A stretch of DNA of 64,000 nt from an uncultured Verrucomicrobia subdivision 3 bacterium (GCA_937890005.1 CALBZA010000037.1:5946-69945); one strand, 5' to 3'. Positions 43,550-52,675 are shown, counted from the stretch's first letter. Numbers and translations are program-made. Notes: a model not told the origin generated them from the letters alone.

Positions 43550-43978
43550 TCAATGACTGCAGCAGCAGCCTCCGTCCTTCGGCGCGCAGAATTCCGTCAG
43601 CACGCCGAACGTTGATTTGGGATGCAGGAAGGCAACGAGCTTGTTTGCCGCGCCTTCGAACGGTTTTTCGTGAATCAGCTTCACGCCCGCGTCCGCCGCC
43701 TGCTTGAGCTGCGCTTCAATGTTGTCCGTTCCGAATGCAATGTGATGAATGCCGCCGGCGGGGTTCTTCTCGAGAAACTTCGCGATCGGGCTTTCCGGGT
43801 CGGTGGGTTCGAGCAATTCAAGATGCACCTCGCCGCAGTTGAAAAATGCGGTGCGGACTTTCTGCGACGCCACTTCCTCGCGATGCTCGCACTTCAGGCC
43901 GAGCGCCTTTTCGTAGTACGGAATGGCTTCATCCAGTGACTTCACCGCGATGCCGAGATGGTCGATTTTCTTGATCAT
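43550..43978 (-). CDS. mce: Methylmalonyl-CoA epimerase
   Basis: The 142-residue VOC-fold enzyme interconverts the methylmalonyl-CoA epimers. KIDHLGIAVKSLDEAIPYYEKALG opens it, followed by VHLELLEPTDPESPIAKFLEKN and GIHHIAFGTDNI, all family hallmarks with the metal His/Glu. The ATG at 43978 has GAAGAA before it; a longer frame to 43999 exists. It ends in a Cys-rich tail (GGCCCSH). It sits between meaB and 12S. Confidence 0.93.
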   Translation of the reverse strand: MIKKIDHLGIAVKSLDEAIPYYEKALGLKCEHREEVASQKVRTAFFNCGEVHLELLEPTDPESPIAKFLEKNPAGGIHHIAFGTDNIEAQLKQAADAGVKLIHEKPFEGAANKLVAFLHPKSTFGVLTEFCAPKDGGCCCSH

Positions 43979-44002
43979 AAATTCTTCGTCCGATGACACA
44001 GC

Positions 44003-44016
44003 GGAGCTGCCGCTCC
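44003..44016. repeat. Short hairpin between meaB and epimerase genes
   Basis: GGAGC-TGCC-GCTCC is a 5-bp stem with a 4-nt loop in the 98-bp gap. The TGCC loop is the same as in the A hairpin of the RAYT-associated repeats. Alone it is weak; it is listed because each longer gap of this operon carries similar structures. Confidence 0.45.
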
Positions 44017-44076
44017 ACCTTCAGGTTCGATCCTCGTGAGGGTTCCGTCCTACCGGGATTTGCGAAAGTCTGGGAC

Positions 44077-45108
44077 TCATTTGGCTCCCCCTTCCCGATG
44101 TGCCTGAATCAACTCCGCCGCGGCGCGCACCGCGGTCATTTCGCCGCGGATCAACGCCTGCCGAACTTCGGGCAGTTTCGCGTTCACGCGGGGATCTTCG
44201 TAAAAGCGGCGTTTCAGTTCGTCCTCAATCAACGACTCGAGCCACGAGAAATTCTGTTCCTGACGCCGGCGCGCAACGGTGCCCTTCGGTTCGAGTTCGC
44301 TATAAAACTTCTCAACGACCTCCCAAAGCTCCGGCACGCCTTCACCTGTCAGTCCGGCGCATAGAACAACATCCGTTTTCCATCCCGGCGTGGCGGATTG
44401 GAGATAATGCAGCGCGGCGCTCTGATCCTGCTTCGCAAGCTCGGCTTTGATCCGGTTCTCGCCATCCGCCTTGTTGATGGCGACCAGGTCGGCCATCTCG
44501 ACAATGCCCTTTTTGATTCCCTGCAGCTCGTCGCCTGCACCGGGCAGGAGCAGCAACAGGAAGAAATCGACCATGGAGCGCAGCGCGATTTCGGTCTGAC
44601 CGACACCCACGCTTTCCACGAGAATCGTTCCGTAACCTGCAGCTTCACAAAGCAGCATGGTTTCGCGCGTGCGTCGTGCAACACCGCCAAGGCTCTGACC
44701 GGTCGGCGAAGGACGAATGAAGGCGTTCTCCAGCTGGCAAAGTTTTTCCATCCGCGTCTTGTCGCCGAGAATGCTGCCGCCGGAACGGGAACTGGTCGGA
44801 TCGATCGTCAGCACCGCGATCTTTTGTCCGCGTTCGACAAGAAAGGTTCCGAGCGATTCGATGAACGTGCTTTTGCCGACACCTGGGACACCGGTGATGC
44901 CGACGCGTTTTGCCTTGCCGGTGTGCGGCATGACGCGATGCAACACCTCCTGAGCCATGCTTTCGTGCAATCGGGAAGTGCTTTCAACGAGCGTGATCGC
45001 GCGGGCGAGAATCGAGCGGTCTCCAGCAAGCACACCGGAAACGTAATCCGCCACCGTGAGCTGACGCGGCCGTCGCGGAGGAGTGGGCGTGGGGGCGGAC
45101 TCGGTCAT
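44077..45108 (-). CDS. meaB: Methylmalonyl-CoA mutase chaperone GTPase MeaB/ArgK
   Basis: The 343-residue G3E GTPase loads and protects adenosylcobalamin in the mutase. Walker A GVPGVGKST and the DPTSSRSGGSILGDKTRM block are visible, with NKAD as base-recognition motif. The ATG at 45108 has a perfect AGGAGG 5 bp away; the open frame to 45333 is not used. It lies after mutB, as is common. Confidence 0.95.
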   Translation of the reverse strand: MTESAPTPTPPRRPRQLTVADYVSGVLAGDRSILARAITLVESTSRLHESMAQEVLHRVMPHTGKAKRVGITGVPGVGKSTFIESLGTFLVERGQKIAVLTIDPTSSRSGGSILGDKTRMEKLCQLENAFIRPSPTGQSLGGVARRTRETMLLCEAAGYGTILVESVGVGQTEIALRSMVDFFLLLLLPGAGDELQGIKKGIVEMADLVAINKADGENRIKAELAKQDQSAALHYLQSATPGWKTDVVLCAGLTGEGVPELWEVVEKFYSELEPKGTVARRRQEQNFSWLESLIEDELKRRFYEDPRVNAKLPEVRQALIRGEMTAVRAAAELIQAHREGGAK

Positions 45109-45136
45109 GAGAACCTCCTGCACCCGACGGGAGGAC

Positions 45137-45253
45137 GGCGCTTTTGCGCCACCGCGGAAGTATGGGCGCCGGGGCACCGCCACCCTACCAAATTGATGGA
45201 GGCCGGCCCAAATGCTTCCGCCATCCTCTCCTCCGCGCGCAGCGGAAGAGAGG
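45137..45253. repeat. Hairpins and a degenerate D-type repeat between mutB and meaB
   Basis: GGCGC-TTTT-GCGCC (45137-45150) is followed by a degenerate copy of the D hairpin of the RAYT region (about 45157-45189: GAAGTATGGGCG... ending CCCTACC), and by CCTCTC-c-TCCGC / GCGGA-a-GAGAGG (45225-45253). The D-like match links this operon gap to the repeat family at 62-64 kb. Confidence 0.65.
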
Positions 45254-45332
45254 GGGCGGATCGCGCGGATCGGGCGAACGCACATACGCCCGGTCCGATG
45301 GTCATGGTCAGCTCTATAGCCATCTCGCTTCA

Positions 45333-47510
45333 TTACCCCAACGTCTGATTCAACTGGGTCAGGATTTCCTTGGCCGCATCAGGAATGAATGTGCCGGGGC
45401 CGAACACCGCCGCGGCGCCGTTCGAACGGAGGAAGTCGTAGTCCTGCGGCGGGATCACGCCGCCGACGACGATCATGATGTCATCGCGACCGATCTTCTT
45501 GAGTTCGTCGCGCAGCTGCACGAGCAACGTCTTGTGTCCGCCGGCCAGCGAGCTGATGCCCACCACATGAACATCATTCTCCGCCGCCATGCGCGCAGCC
45601 TCTTCGGGCTGCTGGAACAACGGGCCGATGTCCACGTCGAAGCCGAGATCGGCGTAGGCCGTGGCCACCACTTTCGCGCCGCGGTCGTGTCCGTCCTGTC
45701 CCATCTTGGCGATGAGAATGCGCGGACGGCGCCCCTGTTTCTCGGCGAACTGATCGGTCAACTGGCGAACCTGCTGGATTTGCGGGTCGCTTCCAAATTC
45801 GGCTTGATAGACTCCACTCACGGATCGGATGACGGCTTTGTGACGGCTGAAATGTTTTTCGAGCGCGAACGAAATCTCGCCCAACGTCGCACGAACGCGT
45901 GCGGCTTCAACTGAGAGCGCCAGCAGGTTGCCTTCGCCGGTTTCCGCACAGCGCGTGAGCGCTTCGAGCGCGGCAGCCACCTTGGTGTTGTCGCGACCGG
46001 TCTTCACCTGCTGCAAACGCTTGATCTGAGCTTCGCGAACGGCGGTGTTGTCCACTTCAAGGACATCCAGCTGTTCGGCCTTTTCCAATCGCAGCGTGTT
46101 GACGCCAATGATCTGTTCCTTGCCGGAATCGATATGGGCCTGGCGACGCGCGGCAGCTTCTTCAATGCGCAGTTTCGGCAAACCGGTTTCGATGGCCTTG
46201 GCCATGCCGCCAAGCGATTCGACCTCCTGAATGTGACCCCACGCGCGGCGCATCAGTTCGTCGGTCAATGCTTCCACAAAGAACGATCCACCCCACGGAT
46301 CGATGACTTTGCAGATGCCGGTTTCCTCCTGGAGCAACAATTGGGTGTTGCGAGCGATGCGCGCGGAGAAATCGGTCGGAAGCGCTATGGCTTCGTCGAG
46401 CGAGTTCGTGTGCAGCGACTGCGTGTGGCCCAGCGCTGCAGCCATCGCTTCGATCGCGGTGCGGGCGACGTTGTTGAACGGATCCTGTTCCGTCAACGAC
46501 CAGCCCGACGTCTGCGAATGCGTCCGGAGCGCCATCGATTTCGGATTCTTGGGATCGAACTGCTTGATGAGTTTCGCCCAAAGCGCACGCGCGGCGCGCA
46601 TCTTGGCAACTTCCATGAAGTAGTTCTTTCCCTGCGCCCAGAAGAACGAAAGCCGCGGCGCAAATGCGTCGATGTTGATGCCGGCCTTGATGCCGGTCCG
46701 GACGTATTCCAATCCGTCAGCAAGCGTGTAAGCCATTTCAAGATCGGCGGTCGCGCCCGCTTCCTGCATGTGATAGCCGGAGATCGAGATCGAATTGAAC
46801 TTCGGCATGAACTTCGATGTGAAGCCGAAGATGTCCGCGATGATGCGCATCGAAGGAGCGGGCGGATAGATGTAGGTGTTCCGCACCATGTATTCCTTCA
46901 GGATGTCGTTCTGAATCGTTCCGGAGAGCTGTTCGAGCTTCGCGCCCTGTTCCTCCGCGGCGACAATGTAGAACGCCATGATCGGCAGCACCGCGCCGTT
47001 CATCGTCATGGACACCGAAATGCGGTCTAGGGGGATGTCCTTGAAAAGAACTTTTACATCCTCCACCGAATCAATCGCGACGCCCGCCTTGCCGACGTCG
47101 GCAAAAGCGCGCGGATGATCCGAATCGTATCCGCGATGCGTCGGCAGATCGAACGCGACTGACAAGCCCTGCTGGCCGGCGGCGATGTTGCGGCGATAGA
47201 ACGCATTCGATTCCTCGGCGGTCGAGAAACCGGCGTATTGGCGCACCGTCCACGGCTTGGTGACATACATCGAGCCATAAGGTCCGCGCACGAACGGCGC
47301 GAGACCGGGCAGGCTGTCCAGATGTTCACAGCGTTCGAGATCTTTCGCTGTGTAGAGCGGTTGGAGATCGATCTGCTCGAGCGTTCGCGCCACCCATTGT
47401 TCGAGCGACGCGCCGGTTTCGGCTTCGAAATGCGCACGCCAGTCGGCGTAGCTCGTGTTGGCCGGTGTGCTGTCGAACTGGACCTGTGTGAAATCAGGGA
47501 TGGTTTTCAT
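45333..47510 (-). CDS. mutB: Methylmalonyl-CoA mutase large (catalytic) subunit
   Basis: The 725-residue B12 enzyme interconverts succinyl-CoA and R-methylmalonyl-CoA. It has an N-terminal TIM barrel with the CoA-lid and active-site segments [38 protein letters not shown] and [16 protein letters not shown], and a C-terminal cobalamin domain with [12 protein letters not shown], whose His (about residue 606) binds cobalt. It pairs with the mutA product encoded 170 bp upstream. Confidence 0.97.
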   Translation of the reverse strand: MKTIPDFTQVQFDSTPANTSYADWRAHFEAETGASLEQWVARTLEQIDLQPLYTAKDLERCEHLDSLPGLAPFVRGPYGSMYVTKPWTVRQYAGFSTAEESNAFYRRNIAAGQQGLSVAFDLPTHRGYDSDHPRAFADVGKAGVAIDSVEDVKVLFKDIPLDRISVSMTMNGAVLPIMAFYIVAAEEQGAKLEQLSGTIQNDILKEYMVRNTYIYPPAPSMRIIADIFGFTSKFMPKFNSISISGYHMQEAGATADLEMAYTLADGLEYVRTGIKAGINIDAFAPRLSFFWAQGKNYFMEVAKMRAARALWAKLIKQFDPKNPKSMALRTHSQTSGWSLTEQDPFNNVARTAIEAMAAALGHTQSLHTNSLDEAIALPTDFSARIARNTQLLLQEETGICKVIDPWGGSFFVEALTDELMRRAWGHIQEVESLGGMAKAIETGLPKLRIEEAAARRQAHIDSGKEQIIGVNTLRLEKAEQLDVLEVDNTAVREAQIKRLQQVKTGRDNTKVAAALEALTRCAETGEGNLLALSVEAARVRATLGEISFALEKHFSRHKAVIRSVSGVYQAEFGSDPQIQQVRQLTDQFAEKQGRRPRILIAKMGQDGHDRGAKVVATAYADLGFDVDIGPLFQQPEEAARMAAENDVHVVGISSLAGGHKTLLVQLRDELKKIGRDDIMIVVGGVIPPQDYDFLRSNGAAAVFGPGTFIPDAAKEILTQLNQTLG

Positions 47511-47611
47511 GAATCAAATTGGAGCAATGTCGAAGTTCCGGGGATCGCGCCCTGTGTTTGAATTTCGTGCAAGGACCAGGCTGAGTGGCTTTGAATTTCT
47601 CGAGTCACAAT

Positions 47612-47660
47612 GTTCGGCGCGGGGCGCGCCAAACTGAAGCCGGGGCGGCTGCGCTCCCCA
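47612..47660. repeat. Paired GC hairpin element (copy 1) between mutA and mutB
   Basis: GGCGCG-GGG-CGCGCC (47616-47630) is followed 11 bp later by GGGGCG-GCTG-CGCTCC (47642-47657). The same two-hairpin order, with related connecting sequence and the identical GGCTGCGCTCCCC end, occurs at 49980-50029. Confidence 0.75.
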
Positions 47661-47680
47661 TTTTTGTTCTACGAAAACAC

Positions 47681-49819
47681 TCATACGATTCCGAGCCTTT
47701 GATGCAATTTGCCGAGCAGTTCGAGCACGTCGGCACGAATGTGAATGAACTCGTCCACGCCCGCCTTTCTGTGAGCTTCAATCTGATCGGGCGGATAACC
47801 CGCGAGCACGACGATCACTTCCGGATTCTTGGTTCGAAGCGCGGCTACAAGCGGAGGAACCAGCGCGGGATAGTTTTCATCAACACTACAGATCACCGCG
47901 ATCTGCGCTTTGGTTTTTGCAAATGCATCCGCTGCTTCAGCCGCGGTTGCAAAGCCGGTTCCGGCAATCACGTTGTATCCGCCCACGGCAAAGAAGCCGC
48001 GTGAGAACTCAGCCCGTGCGCGATATTCCTTCGGCGAACCCATCGTGCACAGAAACACCTGTGCGGGTTCGGTCTGGCGGTTCATTGCCGCACGAAGACG
48101 CTCAAATTGCGTCGCCGCGCGTGTGATGCAAACGGGAATGATCGGTGTGCCAGGCGCATCCTGAATCCGGATGGCTCGGGTGAGTTCACCCAATGTGGCT
48201 CCGGCAGCGACGGCATCCACGCAAACATCGAACAGCTGGGCGCCTTTCGCGCCGACAACACGCGAGAGCTGTTTCAGAACTTCCGCATTGGTTTCATCGT
48301 CGAGCGACGTGCGATGAGAAGTCACCTGCTGCACGCGGCGCTTGTGGAACGGTTCCGCGGAAACCGTGGTAACCGGCAGTGGTTTCTCGGCCGGATTGGC
48401 GTATTGATTCACGCCGACGATGGAATCGCGGCGACCGGCGACAGCCTTCAGTTTTTTTGCGGCAGTTTCAGCGACGGTCTTCTGCGGAAACCCGTCTTCC
48501 AGAGCCGCGCGCATGCCGCCGAGTTTCTCCACTTCCTGGAACAACGCCCAGGCGCGTTTTGCGAGTTCAGCGGTGAGCCATTCGACATACCATGAGCCAC
48601 CGGCAGGATCGATCACGCTGTTGAGATTGCATTCCTTCTGCAGGATGAGCTGCGTGTTGCGCGCGATTCGCTGGCTGAAGTCATCGGGCGTTCGGATGAC
48701 GTCATCGAACGCGCCAACCTGCATGCTTTCCACGCCGCCGAGAACGGCACTGAATGCCTCAACCGTTGTGCGAAGCATGTTGTTGTAAGGATCGACGGCG
48801 GTTTTGTTCCAGAGCGAGGTGCGGCCGTGGATTGAGATTTTTTTCGAAGTCTCGCTGCCACCGAGCGTGGTGATGATACGAGACCAGAGCATGCGCAGCG
48901 CGCGCAATTTGGCGATCTCGGTGAAGAACTGTTCGCCGACTGTGATCGCAAAGCGCATCCTCGGTGCGACGGTATCGACGTCCAATCCGCGTTTGTTCAG
49001 TTCGCGCAGGTATTCGAGTCCGGTTGCAACGGTGAAGGCCAGTTCCTGAACCGCGTTGCCGCCGGCTTCATGCCAGGCACGGCTGTGAACGCAGATCGTT
49101 TGAAGCTGGGGGGCACGTTCGGCGGCCCATGCGGTGAGCGTCGCCATTTCGTTGTAAGCGCCGTCCATGGATTGCGGCAGCTTGCCTTCATGGGACAACA
49201 CTCCGAGCGGATCCATTTCGATGCAGCCACGGAGATTGGCGGGTGTTTTCTTTCGCTTGCGGGCGAGTGCGATGAGCACTGCGGCGAACGGCATTGCCGA
49301 AGCGCCGGAACGGACGAAGAGCGAAATTTTATCGAGATCGACTCCATCCAACGCGCGATCGAGATCATTCATCGTCGCGATGGAAAGCCCGCCCAGGCCG
49401 ACTTCATGCGGTTGCGCCCAATCGGGGTCCTGACCGTTTCGAGTGGCGCGGTCGAGCACGATGTTGAGCGCGTTCAATCCGCGGGCGATGGAATTGCGCG
49501 CCGCTTCGTTGAACGCGGTCGGACTCGAAACCGCGATTTCCTGCGAGACGTCCCAGGGCTGTTTCACGTAACCGCTCGCCGTTGCACCGCGGACGAACGG
49601 CGCGAAACCCGGGAACGAGTTTACGTGCGGCAGATTGGCGATGTCGGAGCTGCGGTAGAGCGGCTGAAGTTTGATGCCCTCGTGCGTTTCAGTGTACATC
49701 TTCTTGTCGAATGGCGCGCCTTTCAGCTCGGCTTCGACAAGTTTGCGCCAGTCTTCGACGCTGACCGGCGCAAACTCTGCCAGCAGTTTTTCAAGCTCGG
49801 TTTTATTTTGAGGAGTCAT
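47681..49819 (-). CDS. mutA: Methylmalonyl-CoA mutase small subunit
   Basis: The 712-residue homologue of MutB has the TIM-barrel part (FPGFAPFVRGATASGYVKQPWDVSQEI, ARNTQLILQ) and a degenerate C-terminal B12 fold. The DxHxxG signature is replaced by GSPKEYRARAEF, so it does not bind cobalamin, as expected of the small subunit. The ATG at 49819 was chosen over an upstream start at 49861. It forms a heterodimer with MutB. Confidence 0.93.
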   Translation of the reverse strand: MTPQNKTELEKLLAEFAPVSVEDWRKLVEAELKGAPFDKKMYTETHEGIKLQPLYRSSDIANLPHVNSFPGFAPFVRGATASGYVKQPWDVSQEIAVSSPTAFNEAARNSIARGLNALNIVLDRATRNGQDPDWAQPHEVGLGGLSIATMNDLDRALDGVDLDKISLFVRSGASAMPFAAVLIALARKRKKTPANLRGCIEMDPLGVLSHEGKLPQSMDGAYNEMATLTAWAAERAPQLQTICVHSRAWHEAGGNAVQELAFTVATGLEYLRELNKRGLDVDTVAPRMRFAITVGEQFFTEIAKLRALRMLWSRIITTLGGSETSKKISIHGRTSLWNKTAVDPYNNMLRTTVEAFSAVLGGVESMQVGAFDDVIRTPDDFSQRIARNTQLILQKECNLNSVIDPAGGSWYVEWLTAELAKRAWALFQEVEKLGGMRAALEDGFPQKTVAETAAKKLKAVAGRRDSIVGVNQYANPAEKPLPVTTVSAEPFHKRRVQQVTSHRTSLDDETNAEVLKQLSRVVGAKGAQLFDVCVDAVAAGATLGELTRAIRIQDAPGTPIIPVCITRAATQFERLRAAMNRQTEPAQVFLCTMGSPKEYRARAEFSRGFFAVGGYNVIAGTGFATAAEAADAFAKTKAQIAVICSVDENYPALVPPLVAALRTKNPEVIVVLAGYPPDQIEAHRKAGVDEFIHIRADVLELLGKLHQRLGIV

Positions 49820-49906
49820 AGAAAGTTGCTTTACCGATAGGGATGCGATCCCGTCTTCCAACTTTGAGTGAGCGCAAGGTTGGGAAGCGCGGCCGCCTCG
49901 GGCGCT

Positions 49907-50029
49907 GTCAGCCGCGCCCTCGTGGCTGACATCCAGCGCGTTGATTCATCCCGACGGGTCGAAACGTCCCCTGCCGCAGAGTTCAGCGCGAGGCGCGCTG
50001 AACTGCAGCTGGAGCGGCTGCGCTCCCCA
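49907..50029. repeat. Hairpins between 5S and mutA genes, including paired element copy 2
   Basis: GTCAGCC / GGCTGAC (49907-49913 with 49924-49930) precedes AGTTCAGCGCG-AGG-CGCGCTGAACT (49980-50004, an 11-bp perfect stem) and GGAGCG-GCTG-CGCTCC (50011-50026). The last two are a better-paired copy of the element at 47612-47660. Confidence 0.8.
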
Positions 50030-50071
50030 TCGGGATTCAATCTGGTTGCATCAGCGTCTGGCATGCTCGCT

Positions 50072-51589
50072 TTAATCCAGTGTTTCTACCGTCACGTTGT
50101 GGCGCTGGCCATTGACGGTGACGAACAGTTGTTTGCCTTTAGCGCCCGTTGTTCCAGCGGTTGCCGTGGGCGAGCCGGATGGAGCCGGAGCCGCAGGTTT
50201 GGCCGCAGGGGCCGGTGCCGAAGCGGTGGCTGTGGAAGCGCCGCCCGTTTTCGCCTTGTGAAGATCCTGCACCTGTTGCGGGAACATGGCGAAGAGCACG
50301 ACAGTCTCGTCGTCCGTGGGCAGTCCTTTTTCGGCGGCCTGTTTGCGATAGGTTTCCATTCCTGGAGAAAGCAGGTCGGCGGGACGATCCGTGATCGGCT
50401 TCTTGCCCGACTGCTTTTCGACCTGCGCAAGCACGGCGGGATCGATCGGTCCGGGTGTGCGACCGTATTTGCCGAGCGCAATGTCCTGCGCGGGCTGGCA
50501 GATCATTTTCCAGCGGCCGAACTTCACATTCATCATGGCTTGCGTGCCAACGATCTGCGAAGTCGGCGTGACGAGCGGAATCCATCCGAGTGCTTCGCGC
50601 ACCACCGGAATTTCGGCGACCACCTGGTCGTATTTGTCGGCCATGCCCTGTTCCTTCAATTGGGTGCGGAAGTTGGAGAGCATTCCACCTGGCACCTGAT
50701 AGATCAGGATGTCGCTGTCCACACGTTCATTGGCCGGGCTCGTGAACTTGGAGAGTTCCTTGTAAACGCCTTCGAAATAGGTGCGCAGCTTCGCGAGCTT
50801 TTGAGTGTCGAAGTTCGGGCAACGCGGATGTCCTTCGAGCAGGGCGAGCATGCGCTGTGTGTCGGGCTGGGACGTGCCGTTGGCAAAGGGAGTGATGGAA
50901 ACCTCGACACAATCCACGCCGGCATCAATGGCCGCAAGGTAGCTGGCAGCGCCCAGACCGGCGGTGTCGTGCGTGTGGATCGTGATCGGAATGCCGACCT
51001 TGCTCTTCAGTTCTTTGACGAGTTTGTAGGCGACCTGCGGCTGGATGATGCCTGACATGTCTTTGATGCCGATCGAATCGCAGCCCATTTTCTCCAGTTC
51101 CACCCCGAGCTTCACGAAGTTCTCCACGGTGTGAACCGGGCTGATCGTGTAGCAGAGTTCGCCGCGGGCGTGCTTGCCGTATTTCTTCGTGGCCTTGATG
51201 GCGGTCTGCAGGTTTCGAACGTCATTCAAGGCGTCGAAAATGCGGAGAATGTCCTGGCCGTTTTCGCAGGTGAGCCTGACGAACGTTTCGACGACATCAT
51301 CGGGAAAGCTGGCGTATTGAACGATGTTCTGGCCGCGGAGAAGCATGAGTTGCGGCGTCTTGGGCGCGAGCTTCTTCAACGTGCGCAGACGGTCGAAAGG
51401 ATTCTCGTTCAGAAACCGGAGGCACGAATCGATGGTGGCGCCGCCCCAGGTTTCGAGTCCGGCAAAACCCATTTCATCGAGAATTGGCGCCGGTTCGAGC
51501 ATTTGCGCCGTGGCCATGCGGGTGGCCGCCATGGATTGATGACCATCGCGCAGGACTGTGTTGTTGAACAATACTTTCTTGGCTTTCAT
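50072..51589 (-). CDS. Pyruvate/oxaloacetate carboxyltransferase (transcarboxylase 5S type)
   Basis: The 505-residue TIM-barrel enzyme moves a carboxyl between biotin and pyruvate. NNTVLRDGHQSM holds the first metal Asp, GLETWGGATIDSCLRFL, MLLRGQNIVQYA, the carbamylated-Lys region GIKDMSG and the HTHDTAG metal site follow. After about 440 comes a Pro/Ala linker. The last 20 residues (KQLFVTVNGQRHNVTVETLD) copy the docking strand of the biotin carrier but lack a biotinyl lobe. It is the gene after rex (50 bp). Confidence 0.93.
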   Translation of the reverse strand: MKAKKVLFNNTVLRDGHQSMAATRMATAQMLEPAPILDEMGFAGLETWGGATIDSCLRFLNENPFDRLRTLKKLAPKTPQLMLLRGQNIVQYASFPDDVVETFVRLTCENGQDILRIFDALNDVRNLQTAIKATKKYGKHARGELCYTISPVHTVENFVKLGVELEKMGCDSIGIKDMSGIIQPQVAYKLVKELKSKVGIPITIHTHDTAGLGAASYLAAIDAGVDCVEVSITPFANGTSQPDTQRMLALLEGHPRCPNFDTQKLAKLRTYFEGVYKELSKFTSPANERVDSDILIYQVPGGMLSNFRTQLKEQGMADKYDQVVAEIPVVREALGWIPLVTPTSQIVGTQAMMNVKFGRWKMICQPAQDIALGKYGRTPGPIDPAVLAQVEKQSGKKPITDRPADLLSPGMETYRKQAAEKGLPTDDETVVLFAMFPQQVQDLHKAKTGGASTATASAPAPAAKPAAPAPSGSPTATAGTTGAKGKQLFVTVNGQRHNVTVETLD

Positions 51590-51639
51590 GAATTCGTGTC
51601 GGTTACGTTGTTGGCTCGCAAATCTCAGTTTCTATTCAT

Positions 51640-52332
51640 TCAAATCTGCACGGCGGTGTGGGCGCCATCGGCCTGCGTGGAGTGCCGCAGGCGGTGGATC
51701 AGAACCGCCAATCCTTCCGCAAGGTCTTCCTTCTGAACCGTGACGTAGTCGGGAACGGTCAGTTTGACCGGAGCAAAGTTCCAGATGCCGCGGATGCCGC
51801 AGCTCACCATGCGATTCGCCACTTCCTGCGCCGATGAAGCCGGAGTCGTCAGCAATCCCAGCTCGATGTGTTTCTTCCCGGCAAACTCCGCCAGTGACTC
51901 CATCGCGTAGATCGGGCATTGATGAACGGTATTGCCGATTTTCTCCGGGTCCCGGTCAAAGGCGGCGACAATCTTCAATCGCAACGCATGGAAACGGCTG
52001 TATCCCAACAGCGCCGTTCCCAGACTGCCGCATCCGACGAGAATGGCCTCAGTCGAGCGATCCCAGCCGATGAAGCGTTCGATCGCATCAATCAGTTCGT
52101 TGATCCGAAATCCGAGTCTCGGTTTTCCGACAACTCCCGTGAACGCCAGGTCCTTTCGAACAATCACCGGTTCAAGGGAATGAACCGAGGAAAGAACCGT
52201 CCCCGAAACATACTCACGCCCTTCGGCTTGCATGGCTCGGAGCAGTTGGAGGTAGGAAGGCAAACGCCGGAGGCAGGCCACGCTGGCTTTGTGCGGGTTC
52301 CCATCACCGACATTTGCAGTCCTCTCAATCAT
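51640..52332 (-). CDS. rex: Redox-sensing transcriptional repressor Rex
   Basis: About 230 residues: an N-terminal winged helix (LRRLPSYLQLLRAMQAEGREYVS...VRKDLAFTGVVGKPRLGF) and a Rossmann domain with GCGSLG at 100-105 that senses NADH/NAD+. AAFDRDPEKIG and LLTTPASSAQEVA match Rex. The ATG at 52332 is chosen because a palindrome sits just before it; the frame is open to 52380. As first gene of the operon it may repress it when NADH is low. Confidence 0.92.
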   Translation of the reverse strand: MIERTANVGDGNPHKASVACLRRLPSYLQLLRAMQAEGREYVSGTVLSSVHSLEPVIVRKDLAFTGVVGKPRLGFRINELIDAIERFIGWDRSTEAILVGCGSLGTALLGYSRFHALRLKIVAAFDRDPEKIGNTVHQCPIYAMESLAEFAGKKHIELGLLTTPASSAQEVANRMVSCGIRGIWNFAPVKLTVPDYVTVQKEDLAEGLAVLIHRLRHSTQADGAHTAVQI

Positions 52333-52344
52333 GTCACCGCGTAT

Positions 52345-52360
52345 CGATATTGATTTATCG
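52345..52360. promoter_or_regulatory. Palindrome at the rex start, possible operator
   Basis: CGATA-N6-TATCG, spaced 12 bp from the rex ATG. It has the size of a Rex site but not the classic TTGTGA-N6-TCACAA sequence, so Rex binding is a guess. Confidence 0.35.
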
Positions 52361-52641
52361 TTACGTAATGGACGATACACCCGACAGGCAGTGAATCAAT
52401 TATGTTTATCTACCAGTGATACGTTTTAAGTATTACTGATGTTCAGTACAGGGAGAACTTGGGGGAAGTGCGACCGAAGAATCAGGGTTGAAGACCTCTT
52501 TTTTGCGCATTATGGCTGACGGCAGAGGTGCAACGAAAAGCTGTCTTTACTCGTTCTGCGCCCTGGGCGTCTGCGGTGAATCGAATCCCAAATCCCGACA
52601 AAAAAAAGCGAGAGCGGGGAGACGGATGATCTCCGTTAGTT
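52361..52641. other. Promoter-side gap upstream of rex
   Basis: AT-richer than its surroundings (for example TGAATCAATTATGTTTATCTA around 52392-52412). No ORF, tRNA or riboswitch-like structure is seen. It must contain the promoter of the rex-transcarboxylase operon, but no convincing -35/-10 pair was identified by eye. Confidence 0.4.
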
Positions 52642-52675
52642 AAAAAATGAACGGCTGGGCGTTGGCCCAGCCGTT
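52642..52675 (-). terminator. Intrinsic terminator of the MscS gene
   Basis: AACGGCTGGGC / GCCCAGCCGTT (11-bp stem, 4-nt loop) followed on the minus strand by CATTTTTTAAC. It lies about 130 bp past the MscS stop and also shields the rex promoter from readthrough. Confidence 0.85.

Noticed and set aside
45109..45333. 75-residue N-terminal extension of MeaB
   Set aside because: The ATG at 45108 has a perfect AGGAGG, and the extension is coded by a palindrome-rich repeat gap.
52333..52641. Cobalamin riboswitch for the B12-dependent operon
   Set aside because: No B12-box-like sequence or long multi-stem leader was seen in the gap before rex.
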